Source of the DNA: a virus
DNA length: 59,746 nt
IMG/VR virus record: IMGVR_UViG_3300030060_003581
Location: 1 to 59,746 of that record
Direction: 5' to 3' (one strand)
A program made the position numbers and the translations under genes. Below the pieces are notes generated by a model. It saw only the letters and a program-made list of their open reading frames with translations, ran no database searches and was not told where the DNA came from. Of the stretch, positions 6,626-16,208 are shown in pieces (positions within the stretch are counted from its first letter, which is position 1; each line of letters starts with the position of its first letter).

Positions 6626-9492
6626 GCTAATTTCACCATAATAATTGCGTTTGCGGGATTTCCACCGCCATTTTTTATTCTATACTTTCTTCCGTTGTGT
6701 GCATGGTCATTAATTTTGTGTTTTATCTGCAAAGTATCACCATCTGCTAAAGTAATAATTGAAGTGCAATCAAAATGGTCGTCTACCCAAAAACCATTCT
6801 TTTGTATTCTGCCAAAACCTTCCATAGTTAAACCATGATACATAAGTATTTGGAGTGTTATTTTCTCACCACTTACTTCTGCAATAGAAGTGCCGGTTGT
6901 CGAATCCCCAAAGTGCAATCTTGCATATACAAGATAAGTGCCAGCAGTTGAAGCAGTAGCAGTAAATGTGCCACTACTAAATCCGGTTAATGTTCCCGTT
7001 CTTGTAAATCCGCTTGAATCATCAACGGCAAGTATATTGTCTGTTGATTCTGCTAAACCATTAACAGCAGTTGTCAATTCCCATCTGCCCCATACAGAAG
7101 TAGCGTCAGCAGTTAAATAACCTGCATCATTAGCAAAAGCACTAACAGCACCGCCAGCCGGAATAAAGTTGGCTATGGCCGGTGGCTCTAAAAAACCTAA
7201 ATCATTAGTCAAAGCACTTACGGGGTCGTTGGGTTGTAATGCAGAAGCGGCCAAAGAACCTTGAGCCGCAGTAGCAAAGTCAGAAGCACTTTTAGCACTA
7301 TCTTTGACTAATTTACCTGTCGTGCCATCAAAAGCAACAAAGTTGTTGTTAGTAGCGGAGGAAGGCCCGACTACATCACCACTACCACCACCACTTGCTG
7401 CCGCCCATTTAACACCGGATGCCTCGCTACTATCGGCAGTTAGGACATGATTGTTACTCCCTACTGCCAAGCGTGTAACAGTATTGTCAGCAGTTGCTAC
7501 AAAAATATCTCCTTTTGCATCAACATCGGTTTCCATTACCGCACCTGCGGCATCAACATTAGTTGCGTCGGTTACATCTGCGTTTGGTTCAATGTTGTCT
7601 AACTTTGCCCCATCAACTGACAAGTCCCTACCATCAACGGTTTGACTACCGGACATAGTAATGTTGCCTGTCATCTGACCGCCTGCTTTTGGCAAAGCCG
7701 CATCAGCAGTTGCCCCTTGTGCCGCAGTAGCGTAATCGGCTGAATCAAATGCTTTGACTTGAGCAAGATTTGTAACTTCACTATCCATTAGTGCGCCAGC
7801 CGCAGTTACATTTGTCGTGTTTGTAGGAGTTGCGCCATCAGTAACATTCAGATGGGATAGCATATTTGTTTTATTGACACCGAGAGCGATTGTTCCGCTT
7901 GTTGTAATAGGAGAACCCGAATCAACTTCTATACCATCTGAGCCTGTTACGGCAACGCTTGTAACTGTTCCGCTACCACCGCCGCCACCACCTACGGCAC
8001 TTGCGCCAAACATTAGTGAGCCGGAACTGTTAACCCATATTGTATCGGCAGTTCCGGGGTTTGCGCCCACTCTCGTAAATTGCATACCTGTTGGGTCAAT
8101 AAGACCGGTTACTGTTAACTTACCATCAACAGTTAATGTGGAAGATGATGTAGTCCATGTTAACTTAGCGTCACTTATGAATTGACCTGCATAATCAGCA
8201 AGTTGAACCCTACCTGCATCTCCATGAGAAGGAGTGAAAGGATAAGTGTCAGTTACTATTGATGTATAGACTCCTTCTGCTACTTGTGAAAAGTTCCAAG
8301 CACCATTAATAGTCGGTCTATTTATACATATTATTGTTGATGTATTTCCTCCGCCTTTTGTATCAGCACCTATTAACTGTGCGCCACTTTCAACAGTTAA
8401 AGAATTAACATTTAGTGTTCTGCCTAAAGGAATGCTACAAATACGCCCTGCGCTATCGGGTTCATCAAGAACTACATTATACCAAGCAGCAGTAAAAGTT
8501 CCGTCGCCAGCACCGTAAGAAGGGCTGCCTGTAATTGGAAATGCAAACGCACTATTCATTTTGAAATGCCAAGTGGAAAAGCCAGCGTCAAATCTTGATG
8601 GTGTAAAAGTAAAACCGGTAGTTAATAATTTGAATACTTTTTTGAAGTCGTTTCTAGGGTCGCTTAAAGTGCCTGCGGCAGTAGCACTGCTGTTTGAAAC
8701 ATTTAGTGAATAAAATGATACTGCTTCGTGAACAGGAGAAGTAGGGGCGGCTTTGTAATCCCACTGTAAAGTAGCCGCCGCAGTGACAGTAGTTTTGGGA
8801 TAAGGCCCGTCATCAAAGGATATAGTTTGTGCGCTATTAAAATTGTAAGTTAAGTCGTCTTGATTCAAAACCTGTGCGTTATCGCCATTAGTAATATACC
8901 AATTATTAGTTCCGGGTGTGCCTTCAAATCGTAAGGTTTTATTACTGCCTGTGCTATTTTTGATAGTTCCGTCTAAAGATAGACTATTTAGTGTAAGAGT
9001 AGCGGCCTGCATATCAATAGAGGATTCTGATACTATTGAGACTGTTGCACTTTTTGCTTCATCAGTCAAAGTGCCTAAAATAGTAATAATGTTTTCTGAT
9101 ACATTTACTATATGGTAAGTCCCGTTATTTGAAGTGCTACCCGTAACTGTTATCCACATACCTGTTACAAAACCAAGTCTTTCAAAGTTTTGGCTATCAT
9201 GTTTTATTTCCTTTGAAGATGCAGTAAATGATATTTCATTAGAAGTTTCAGCAGTTTGGTATTTATATCCATCGTGAACAGTTATACTATTTACCTGTGC
9301 AATATCCCAAACGCATTCAGCAAAACCAAGTTGACCCCCTACTGAATCGGGGTGTCCAAAAACACAATCGTCACTTGGGCCCGGAACGGTTGTCACGCTC
9401 ATACTGCCCGCCGAAACACTCCAATTAGAAGCAGTGTTGGCATTAGGAACGCTTGCACTCCCTTGAAGTGCAACCCAATATTTAGTAGCCAT
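6622..9492 (-). CDS. Large fibre/adhesin-like virion protein
   Basis: A 956-aa protein rich in Ser, Thr, Gly and Ala. The first 60 residues (ATKYWVALQGSASVPNANTA) resemble the N-terminal domain found in many phage appendage proteins. The middle contains fibre-type repeats (NVTAAGALMDSEVTNL, TVDGRDLSVDGAKLDNIE, NVDAAGAVMETDV). The last 150 residues look like a C1q/TNF-type jelly roll (STAGTYLVYARLHFG ... NPANAIIMVKLA), a common host-binding head. The likely role is receptor binding or capsid decoration. Unusually it lies among head-completion genes rather than after the tape measure. Confidence 0.78.
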   Translation of the reverse strand: MATKYWVALQGSASVPNANTASNWSVSAGSMSVTTVPGPSDDCVFGHPDSVGGQLGFAECVWDIAQVNSITVHDGYKYQTAETSNEISFTASSKEIKHDSQNFERLGFVTGMWITVTGSTSNNGTYHIVNVSENIITILGTLTDEAKSATVSIVSESSIDMQAATLTLNSLSLDGTIKNSTGSNKTLRFEGTPGTNNWYITNGDNAQVLNQDDLTYNFNSAQTISFDDGPYPKTTVTAAATLQWDYKAAPTSPVHEAVSFYSLNVSNSSATAAGTLSDPRNDFKKVFKLLTTGFTFTPSRFDAGFSTWHFKMNSAFAFPITGSPSYGAGDGTFTAAWYNVVLDEPDSAGRICSIPLGRTLNVNSLTVESGAQLIGADTKGGGNTSTIICINRPTINGAWNFSQVAEGVYTSIVTDTYPFTPSHGDAGRVQLADYAGQFISDAKLTWTTSSSTLTVDGKLTVTGLIDPTGMQFTRVGANPGTADTIWVNSSGSLMFGASAVGGGGGGSGTVTSVAVTGSDGIEVDSGSPITTSGTIALGVNKTNMLSHLNVTDGATPTNTTNVTAAGALMDSEVTNLAQVKAFDSADYATAAQGATADAALPKAGGQMTGNITMSGSQTVDGRDLSVDGAKLDNIEPNADVTDATNVDAAGAVMETDVDAKGDIFVATADNTVTRLAVGSNNHVLTADSSEASGVKWAAASGGGSGDVVGPSSATNNNFVAFDGTTGKLVKDSAKSASDFATAAQGSLAASALQPNDPVSALTNDLGFLEPPAIANFIPAGGAVSAFANDAGYLTADATSVWGRWELTTAVNGLAESTDNILAVDDSSGFTRTGTLTGFSSGTFTATASTAGTYLVYARLHFGDSTTGTSIAEVSGEKITLQILMYHGLTMEGFGRIQKNGFWVDDHFDCTSIITLADGDTLQIKHKINDHAHNGRKYRIKNGGGNPANAIIMVKLA

Positions 9493-9498
9493 TTAACA

Positions 9499-9891
9499 TC
9501 AACTCGTTGATAGACGAGTTTTTGTTTTACCACTTGCGTAGGCTGAACCTTCACCTTCTGCCACTAACTTTAGAGCATCTGCGGCTCTTTTTTCATATAC
9601 TTTTATTTGTTCAGCAAACCTACGGTCATATACACTGCGCTCATCTTCGCTATAATATGTAGGAACGGTATTAATAAGAATGTTAAGACAGTCAAGAGCA
9701 ACCAGCATTTTAATTGCACCTTCTTTGAGGTCAGTAGTCACTTGGTTATCCGCCTGCACTCCATACTTAGAGCCTCTAGCGACTTTATTGACTTCGTTAG
9801 TTCTAATACTAATCATTTCAGTGATAGTTCCTTCTGTCAAACCCTTTGGCCTGTTAAGAAGGTCACGAATATTATCAGTTGTTACTGCCAT
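9499..9891 (-). CDS. Probable head-completion/connector protein
   Basis: A 130-aa helical protein (MAVTTDNIRDLLNRPKGLTEG) with a long central helix pair (GAIKMLVALDCLNILINTV) and a charged C-terminus. Gene position two places after the major capsid gene, and the N-terminal pattern of connector adaptors, suggest a head-closure role. The family is not certain. Confidence 0.55.
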   Translation of the reverse strand: MAVTTDNIRDLLNRPKGLTEGTITEMISIRTNEVNKVARGSKYGVQADNQVTTDLKEGAIKMLVALDCLNILINTVPTYYSEDERSVYDRRFAEQIKVYEKRAADALKLVAEGEGSAYASGKTKTRLSTS

Positions 9892-10231
9892 CAGTCACAC
9901 CTACGCCCCATCTGTCGTTAAAGTCTTTTGGAACATCAAGCACTACTGAGCCTTCGGGTGGCTGGTCTGCCCTTCCCATAATTAATACTAACTGTGATTC
10001 AGCAATAAGCCTACCAAAACGGCTATCGGGAATCCAATATAGCGTATCAAACTGCATTAAGTTTGCTGGGTTATCCGGCTTACGGCTTGGTGGCAGGGCT
10101 AGTCTAAGAAGGAAGCCACTACCACTAAGCCAATGCTCAACCATATGCTTTAGGTCATTGACCTTAGCACCTTTAGGTGCTACTATACCACGACTTTTTA
10201 GTGTCTTGAGTAGTTTTATCTTGTCAGACAA
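9875..10231 (-). CDS. Capsid-proximal protein with SAP-like N-terminus
   Basis: A 118-aa protein. Residues 4-35 (IKLLKTLKSRGIVAPKGAKV, then DLKHMVEHWL) resemble a helix-extension-helix SAP-type motif, sometimes used to touch DNA. The rest is a compact beta-rich domain. It starts just after the major capsid gene and overlaps the connector gene by 17 bases, so a head role is likely. Confidence 0.5.
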   Translation of the reverse strand: MSDKIKLLKTLKSRGIVAPKGAKVNDLKHMVEHWLSGSGFLLRLALPPSRKPDNPANLMQFDTLYWIPDSRFGRLIAESQLVLIMGRADQPPEGSVVLDVPKDFNDRWGVGVTDGSNN

Positions 10232-10244
10232 GTATAACCCTCAA

Positions 10245-11171
10245 TCACAAGCAACCGGTGATAGTGCATATTCGCATGGTCTTGCCAGCAGCAGCACCGT
10301 CTTGGTGTTCGTGGATAACGCTTCCCATGTAGGAAGTTAGCAACCATGAGAACCCGACACCCTCGATACGAGTTAGTTCAGTCTCTTGGAATCCAGCACC
10401 GTTGTATTGGAATAGTTCAGCAGTTTCAGCGCCCGGAACCATCAAGATAGCACCGACTGTTCCAGCACCAGCAGCAGGGATAGCGTTTGTGCCACCGTAG
10501 TCACGGGTGTAGTATACATCAAGTCCGATTTGAGAGTTTAGTCTCTCTTGTAGGGACATTAATACATTTGTGTAAAGACGGGTGTTTAGCATATCTCCAC
10601 GAAGTTCAGCAGGTAGGACTAATGCTAGTCTCTCGTTACCGGAAACTCTTGCGTTCTTGAAAATCAAGTCCATAGCGTTTAGAACATCTGCTTCGGGGTC
10701 TGCACCACCAGCACTCCAAAGAGCAGTAGCCGCTTGGGACTGACCTGCGCCAGCAACCAACTTTGTTAGAACATGGTTGTCGATTAGGTCTGCTCTTGCT
10801 TGGATGATAGCCAACTGTTGCCTGTTCATGTTGTCCCATGTCTCTCCACGAAGTAGTGTTGAGTCTAGGAAAACACATCGGCCTTGTCCCTTCTCAAGTT
10901 TGACTGAGTAGTTCTCAGTTCCAATCTTGGTTGGGTCAACAACTGCGTTGTCATCTAGTGGGTATGTGAATGTTCCACTTGCACCTGTATACCAAGTGAA
11001 AGTAAGCCAATTTACATTTCGTGTTCCAACTAGGTTAGTAGCAATCGCAATTGTAGTGGATTGCAGTTGGATAAAGTCTCTCAGTGTTTGCTCTAGCACT
11101 GCGTCACCCTTGCCGAAAGGCCCGGTTGCAGCAGATACATTTAGTATTTTTTCTAATGATTCGTTTGCCAT
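10245..11171 (-). CDS. Major capsid protein, HK97-like fold
   Basis: A 308-aa protein whose order, size and segments fit an HK97-type major capsid protein: an N-arm, an E-loop region (NWLTFTWYTGASGTFTYPLD), a spine helix (WDNMNRQQLAIIQARADLID), a P/A-domain segment (DPEADVLNAMDLIFKNARV, LALVLPAELRGDMLNTRLY) and a C-terminal strand (GVGFSWLLTSYMGSVIHEH). Start ATG at 11171 follows AAAGGAGATGAGAA, among the strongest ribosome sites in the genome; the ORF could extend to 11204 but without such a site. It follows protease and decoration genes, as expected for maturation by cleavage. Confidence 0.82.
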   Translation of the reverse strand: MANESLEKILNVSAATGPFGKGDAVLEQTLRDFIQLQSTTIAIATNLVGTRNVNWLTFTWYTGASGTFTYPLDDNAVVDPTKIGTENYSVKLEKGQGRCVFLDSTLLRGETWDNMNRQQLAIIQARADLIDNHVLTKLVAGAGQSQAATALWSAGGADPEADVLNAMDLIFKNARVSGNERLALVLPAELRGDMLNTRLYTNVLMSLQERLNSQIGLDVYYTRDYGGTNAIPAAGAGTVGAILMVPGAETAELFQYNGAGFQETELTRIEGVGFSWLLTSYMGSVIHEHQDGAAAGKTMRICTITGCL

Positions 11172-11188
11172 TTTCTCATCTCCTTTAA

Positions 11189-11599
11189 TTAAGCCGCCCT
11201 GCAAAGGACAGGAATCAAATCTCCGCTAGCAGGGGTTATTCCGTCTTCACCCATGTAGTAGCCCACAAACTTTGCCCCGGAGGCAGTAGTGTGAACAAAT
11301 CCATCATTGTTGTCATCAACATACAATGATTCTCCGGTCTTTAGCGCACCGCCGCCGACACACTTAATCATTTGAACGCCGGTCAAAGGAACAATACTTA
11401 CTGTTCCTGTTCCAGCGGCTTCTAGTGCGCCTGCTGCATCTCTGCTTGATTCGTCTATTGTTACACCGATTGGCACATCTGCTTTCGCAGTTGTAATCAT
11501 AATACCAGCAGCATTATACTTGACTAGCAAGCCCATGCTTGAAAAGGTATTCTGAATGTCCGCACAGTTAACAGGGTCAATTCCGCTATACATACTCAT
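11189..11599 (-). CDS. Head decoration/capsid cement protein
   Basis: A 136-aa beta-rich protein with VPIGVTIDESSRDAAGALEA, GTVSIVPLTGVQMIKCVGG and GESLYVDDNNDGFVHT, the pattern of DUF2190-like capsid cement proteins that bind capsomer contacts. It sits directly upstream of the capsid gene, between protease-scaffold and capsid, as in many siphoviruses. Confidence 0.75.
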   Translation of the reverse strand: MSMYSGIDPVNCADIQNTFSSMGLLVKYNAAGIMITTAKADVPIGVTIDESSRDAAGALEAAGTGTVSIVPLTGVQMIKCVGGGALKTGESLYVDDNNDGFVHTTASGAKFVGYYMGEDGITPASGDLIPVLCRAA

Positions 11600-11614
11600 T
11601 TTTCATCATCTCCA

Positions 11615-13891
11615 TTATTGTTTTAGTTCCTCATAGGTTTTCGCAGGTGTTTCATCAGATGCGATAAAGCCGTTGTAGGCATTTACCCATGAATTGTAAC
11701 ACCTTGAATACAAGGATTCTTTTGACTCAACGAGTGTTCCGTTGAGGTAGTTTGCGACAACAGGTTCTTCTGTTACGCTTTCTTCGACAGGTGCTTCCGG
11801 TGAAACACTTGCTTCGACAGGTGACATTTCGACCGCAGGTTCTTCAACTGCTGGTCGGGATGCTTCCCAAGAAGCAATCATGCTTTCTAGGGTTTCCATT
11901 GTAAAGTCATCATGGCCGCTAAGTCCTAAGTCGGATGCTTTGCGAACCAATTCCATTCTATCTTCTTCGGCTCTTGCAGTTTCAGCAGCCTCGAACTCAG
12001 CGATTCGAGCCTTCTCCAAAACAAGTGAAGCCTTTAGTGCTTCAATCTCGGAAGCCATATTATCAATCTCGTTATTATCATCGGTCATTTCATTCACCTT
12101 CGATTGGTTCACGCTACTATTGGTTTGATACTTAAAGTTTTCATTGGCTTCAACCCTTTCGACCCTTTCTATATTGGCATCCTTATATGCCGGTCGATGG
12201 ACTATTGCTAAGTGGTCGAACTTAAAATCGTCTGCGAACCACATAGTTGGGCGACCACCTTCAACTTCTGCTTCGATAACTTCCGAAGGAACTCCTGTGC
12301 CACCAATAGATACTCCATAATCAGTCTTCATCCATAGACCGGACTCAAGAGCCTCGAATAGTTCGGGTCTGCGAACTTCTGCTACATACTTTACTACATA
12401 GCCTCCGTTCCTTTCGTGATAAGAACCCTTAGTAACTGTTCCTACCACTGCTTCATCAACTCCACCACTCATGTTGCGGGTAAATCTGCCACCTTTTGCT
12501 TTAGGATGATTTAATGTTACATCAGCACCTACCATATCATCAGCAAGTCTTTTAGCCAACTGTGGTCTAATACCCCATGAGTTCTTGTTAACTCCTTCGT
12601 GGAATGCAATACCGCTAATTCTTACAATAGTTTCTCCGGTAGTAGCAACAATAGAAGTCTCGACTTCAAGAATATCAATGTCTAAAGTAACTGCTACTCT
12701 AACACATTTACCATTACGCATTTCCTTACCGGGTGGACAAGTATCGCCATTATGATAATTACTCATGTAATCATCATCTTTGTCTTTGTATCCTTCAACT
12801 TCTTCACGCTTTGGTGGAATGTCCTTGCCTTTATTCTTTTCCATGTATTCTTCATGGGTCTTGCCGGGCATATATACCTTCATTCCATCTTCCTCATGCG
12901 TATGAATACCATCAAGCCCCATTTCCTTAGCCCTATCCATAGCCTCGCCCGGATTGTCAAATACATCTTTGCGAATCATCTTGGATATAAACTCCTCAAA
13001 CATCTGTTCCTCAGATGCTTTTCGTGGGTGTCCCTTTGGCAGCAAGTCGTTATCCTGTGTGTATTTAGGATTGGATGGCTTGCCACTTCTAACTAACTTT
13101 AGGAATGCGTTAACTCTAGCCATAGACCATGCGGCTCTTGAAACTCCGGGTCTGTGGGAAGTCGAGTATGCGCCTGCGCCCCTACGATAAACTGCCTTGA
13201 GCATACCAAGTGTTACTTTGCGGTCAGACTTTTCATTGTGTTCTGATACCTTCTTTTTTAGTGAGTTAGTAACTGATTCTGAAAAAGTAACCTTGCCCTT
13301 TGAATCTTTAGCAGAATCCTTTTTGTTTTTTGGAGAACCTTTGATTCTATCTTTTTTAGGTGCTGGTGTTGAGCGAGGGTCGTCATTTGCTTCGACCGGC
13401 TCATCATCACAACAGTCGCTACCGCAACCGCAATCTTCATCGGCCTTTACCTTAGCGCCACTGCGCCATTGATAACAAGACCAATATCGGGCTTTCCATT
13501 TTGGCCCCGGACTATCGCAGTTGTGACGAGAACGGAAGTTTTTACGCCTCTCGGGGTCGTCACGCTTGATTTCCATATTAGGGTCTCCAAAGCGAACTAT
13601 GACTACTTTGCCGGACTCATTCTTTGTGTATACTGCAAACTTTTTGCTTTCGCCCGGTGTGCGGAATGGCTTGTTAAGTGTTACTTTACGACCTTGATAT
13701 TCAGCCGCCGTTACATCTTCTGCGCCCCAATCTTCATATTCTTCTGTGGCGGTTTTGTCTTTATCCTCAAAGTAAGAACTGCACACTGCTGCTCTTTGCT
13801 GAGGGTTGCCGAACTCGTCAAGCATTTTATCATCTCCCATACAACGGGACATGAACTCGTCTTTGCTTTCTCCTTCTTTTGGTGTAGGCAT
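11615..13891 (-). CDS. Prohead protease fused to scaffold, with N-terminal phage domains
   Basis: A 758-aa modular protein. Residues 1-45 (SKDEFMSRCMGDDKMLDEF) and 98-143 (RFGDPNMEIKRDDPERRKNF ... GPKWKARYWSCYQW) are modules common in phage capsid-maturation proteins. Residues 225-285 carry another (LKAVYRRGAGAYS...SRAAWSMARVNAFLK). Residues 400-585 form the serine protease: likely catalytic His462 (LNHPKAKGGRF) and Ser528 (YGVSIGGTG), ending FDHLAIVHRPAYKDA. Residues 600-700 are a coiled-coil scaffold, then an acidic, Pro-rich tail. A Cys cluster lies at 154-161. It should guide prohead assembly, then cut scaffold and capsid. It lies just before decoration and capsid genes. Confidence 0.85.
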   Translation of the reverse strand: MPTPKEGESKDEFMSRCMGDDKMLDEFGNPQQRAAVCSSYFEDKDKTATEEYEDWGAEDVTAAEYQGRKVTLNKPFRTPGESKKFAVYTKNESGKVVIVRFGDPNMEIKRDDPERRKNFRSRHNCDSPGPKWKARYWSCYQWRSGAKVKADEDCGCGSDCCDDEPVEANDDPRSTPAPKKDRIKGSPKNKKDSAKDSKGKVTFSESVTNSLKKKVSEHNEKSDRKVTLGMLKAVYRRGAGAYSTSHRPGVSRAAWSMARVNAFLKLVRSGKPSNPKYTQDNDLLPKGHPRKASEEQMFEEFISKMIRKDVFDNPGEAMDRAKEMGLDGIHTHEEDGMKVYMPGKTHEEYMEKNKGKDIPPKREEVEGYKDKDDDYMSNYHNGDTCPPGKEMRNGKCVRVAVTLDIDILEVETSIVATTGETIVRISGIAFHEGVNKNSWGIRPQLAKRLADDMVGADVTLNHPKAKGGRFTRNMSGGVDEAVVGTVTKGSYHERNGGYVVKYVAEVRRPELFEALESGLWMKTDYGVSIGGTGVPSEVIEAEVEGGRPTMWFADDFKFDHLAIVHRPAYKDANIERVERVEANENFKYQTNSSVNQSKVNEMTDDNNEIDNMASEIEALKASLVLEKARIAEFEAAETARAEEDRMELVRKASDLGLSGHDDFTMETLESMIASWEASRPAVEEPAVEMSPVEASVSPEAPVEESVTEEPVVANYLNGTLVESKESLYSRCYNSWVNAYNGFIASDETPAKTYEELKQ

Positions 13892-13895
13892 AATA

Positions 13896-14330
13896 TCACT
13901 TCTTCTTCTTAGGGACTAGTGTTTTAACATCTAATGGCATTCTTAATTTATCCATTTCCTGTGAGTGTTCTTGAGCCATTTGTTGTAGCAGTTGCTCATG
14001 TTTTTGAGCCAACTTTTCTAATTCAATTACATGCTCTTTGTGTGCAGCATCACGGTCACGGTCATGCTTTAGTTCAGTAGGAATATTATCAACTTCTTGA
14101 GTTTGTTCGGACTCCCACATACGCAACACAGTCTGTAATGCTGGCGCAGCAGTTCCGCCGATAATTGCTATTAGTGCGATAAATCCGTCAAGATTCAGCA
14201 ATACAACATCGGGCTTCCATATACCCATAGCAACTACTGAACCACAAGCCATAAGCCACAAATAAATCGCAGGTATAACTGTGCGTTTTACCATCTTATC
14301 GTTAAACGATTGGTTTTTGTTATTCTTCAT
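13896..14330 (-). CDS. Two-helix membrane protein with coiled coil (holin-like)
   Basis: A 144-aa protein with two membrane helices (PAIYLWLMACGSVVAMGIW and GFIALIAIIGGTAAPALQTV) separated by a short turn, then a long charged coiled coil (ELEKLAQKHEQLLQQMAQEH) and a KKKK end. Two-helix hairpins with a cytosolic tail are typical of holins, but the position between GNAT and protease genes is unusual. Its start overlaps the GNAT stop. Confidence 0.65.
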   Translation of the reverse strand: MKNNKNQSFNDKMVKRTVIPAIYLWLMACGSVVAMGIWKPDVVLLNLDGFIALIAIIGGTAAPALQTVLRMWESEQTQEVDNIPTELKHDRDRDAAHKEHVIELEKLAQKHEQLLQQMAQEHSQEMDKLRMPLDVKTLVPKKKK

Positions 14331-14790
14331 TGTCTAACCTCCATATTTGTTTGCCGGTGTCTGATATACTATGGTATAACCACTCCGGCATTAAATCTGA
14401 AACATCGTGTATGCTTTGAACCTTTGTGTAACCTAATTTACTTATTACTGAAATTAGGTTTTGCATTTTAGCATTTTCTATTGGATTTACAACTGTTACC
14501 TTACTTCTATTTTTCATATGCGGTGCGTTGTTTCTATACTCTAATAACAAACTATGTAGTCCTTTTCCTCTCCAACCTTCTCTAACATATGTGTTGCCTA
14601 CAAACGCATAATCACCACTCATCGTCAAAGATGATGTGTATGCAATTGCTTTGTTATTATCAAACAAAACCCAATGACACATTTTATCGAAAATCTGAGG
14701 ATAGCCTTTTTCACTTGCTCTTGGTAATGAAGAACCCCAAACACGCTCTAGTTCTTCATGTGTTAGTGCAAAATCAAACCTAAGATTCAT
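14320..14790 (-). CDS. GNAT-family N-acetyltransferase
   Basis: A 156-aa protein with the GNAT core: strand beta4 (DYAFVGNTYV), the acetyl-CoA loop VREGWRGKGLHSLLLEYR (RxxGxG-type), and a following strand (KVTVVNPIENAKM). It would move an acetyl group from acetyl-CoA to an amine, perhaps on a capsid or host protein. It lies between portal and membrane protein genes in the late operon, so a virion substrate is possible; the substrate cannot be read from sequence. Confidence 0.8.
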   Translation of the reverse strand: MNLRFDFALTHEELERVWGSSLPRASEKGYPQIFDKMCHWVLFDNNKAIAYTSSLTMSGDYAFVGNTYVREGWRGKGLHSLLLEYRNNAPHMKNRSKVTVVNPIENAKMQNLISVISKLGYTKVQSIHDVSDLMPEWLYHSISDTGKQIWRLDNEE

Positions 14791-14798
14791 ACAATCAC

Positions 14799-16181
14799 CT
14801 ACTGAATATCATTTGGTTTGTTTTCATTTTGTCTAGGTAAATCACCCATTCCTGTTTTAGTAGGCGCTTTGTATCTTTGACTACCTAGTTCCGCTGATTC
14901 TCTAGGCAAACTTAGTTCTTCCCTTGCCTCATTGAGCGTAGTGATACCTGCTTCATAAGCCAATACGACCCTACGGGTAGTATCAAACTCGGATTCTTCA
15001 TCTAGTGGGTCAAACATAATTACAGGAATGTCTGCATTTTTATGTTCTATTCCCAATAACTCTAAGTGCTTTGAAAATAAACTGCTTATTGACTGTGCTA
15101 ATACATTCTGTAATCTGCGGATAGATTGCACCGACCACTGAGAAGCGTTAAATGTTGCCGCAAAGGTTGAACCACGCTCTTGACCCATAGAAACTCTTGG
15201 GACATGAAGCACTGCTGAAATGTCAGCATTTACATTGTCAAGGAATGACGAGTTATCGGGGATTGTATTTTTCAAATCCACGAACTTCATATCAACATAG
15301 TGTGGTAGGATAGGCACTTGGTCTGAGCGTAGCCCATCAAGAAGTGAACCTACACTATCCATAATGTTTTCAAGGCGCTCAGAAGCCTCATCCGGGTCTT
15401 GTATATTTGCGATTGCTTCCGGCCCAATTGTGACATACTGCTTGGTTAGGCTATCTTCTAAAGCAATACGATTATTCATGCTGTTATACTTAGCACGAAT
15501 CGCTTGTTTTAGTGCGGAGAATCGGGACGCACCCCAAATACCGTAAGTCCAGCGTCCCATGCTATCAATATACCAATTAGAACGGTAGTCTATTTTAATG
15601 TGCAGTATTTCATTTGCTGGATACTTTGCACTATTCATAGCATTTTCCTTGTAAAGATAAAACTTAGGTTCCATGATAGCATATTCTTTTGTAGCCGAAA
15701 ACGGTATCTTTCTATCATCAACTATGGTAATGTAACTTATTGGCAAAGATTGTAGTCTTGTTATACCAACTCCTGTTTTACCTACTAGTTTGCTAATATC
15801 ATTTCCATAAACCATTAAGTTTCTCATAGCGTTGATTAGAAAATCATCAAAATCAAGAGTATTTTCTGTCAAATCTTTGATTGCGTTTCTAATCTGTGCG
15901 TTTCTGCCACCAACTATTGTGTATTTATTAGCAGTTAAAGCAATAGTTCTAACTGCTCCGTTTAGTTCGGGGTCAAAATTAAGCATATCGTCATACAAAT
16001 CAAACTCATTTGTATTATTAAATGTGCTTTGGGTCATATCCTCAGTATCTTTTACGATATTACTAATACCAGCAGACATAACTTCAAACGGGCTTTTTAC
16101 ATTTGCTCCAACAGTAGTTCTAAGAGGAACTGATTCTGATGCCTCGGTCTTAGCAGTTTTCCAAAAGTTATACCACGCCAT
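14799..16181 (-). CDS. Portal protein
   Basis: A 460-aa protein immediately after the terminase region. It shows portal landmarks: FDPELNGAVRTIALTANKYTI near the N-terminus, then DFDDFLINAMRNLMVYGNDI and SLPISYITIVDDRKIPF, a stem/crown region (GSTFAATFNASQWSVQSIRR) and EAGITTLNEAREELSLPR near the end. The portal forms the dodecameric DNA gate at one capsid vertex and docks the terminase. Confidence 0.88.
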   Translation of the reverse strand: MAWYNFWKTAKTEASESVPLRTTVGANVKSPFEVMSAGISNIVKDTEDMTQSTFNNTNEFDLYDDMLNFDPELNGAVRTIALTANKYTIVGGRNAQIRNAIKDLTENTLDFDDFLINAMRNLMVYGNDISKLVGKTGVGITRLQSLPISYITIVDDRKIPFSATKEYAIMEPKFYLYKENAMNSAKYPANEILHIKIDYRSNWYIDSMGRWTYGIWGASRFSALKQAIRAKYNSMNNRIALEDSLTKQYVTIGPEAIANIQDPDEASERLENIMDSVGSLLDGLRSDQVPILPHYVDMKFVDLKNTIPDNSSFLDNVNADISAVLHVPRVSMGQERGSTFAATFNASQWSVQSIRRLQNVLAQSISSLFSKHLELLGIEHKNADIPVIMFDPLDEESEFDTTRRVVLAYEAGITTLNEAREELSLPRESAELGSQRYKAPTKTGMGDLPRQNENKPNDIQ

Positions 16182-16208
16182 GAAAAAACCTACTTATTGT
16201 GTGCTATT

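Noticed and set aside
7817-8185. Plus-strand open frames opposite the fibre gene (several of 60-122 codons)
   Set aside because: They mirror Thr/Ser/Ala-rich coding sequence on the other strand, lack ribosome sites, and are rich in Val/Pro/Ser as expected for shadows.
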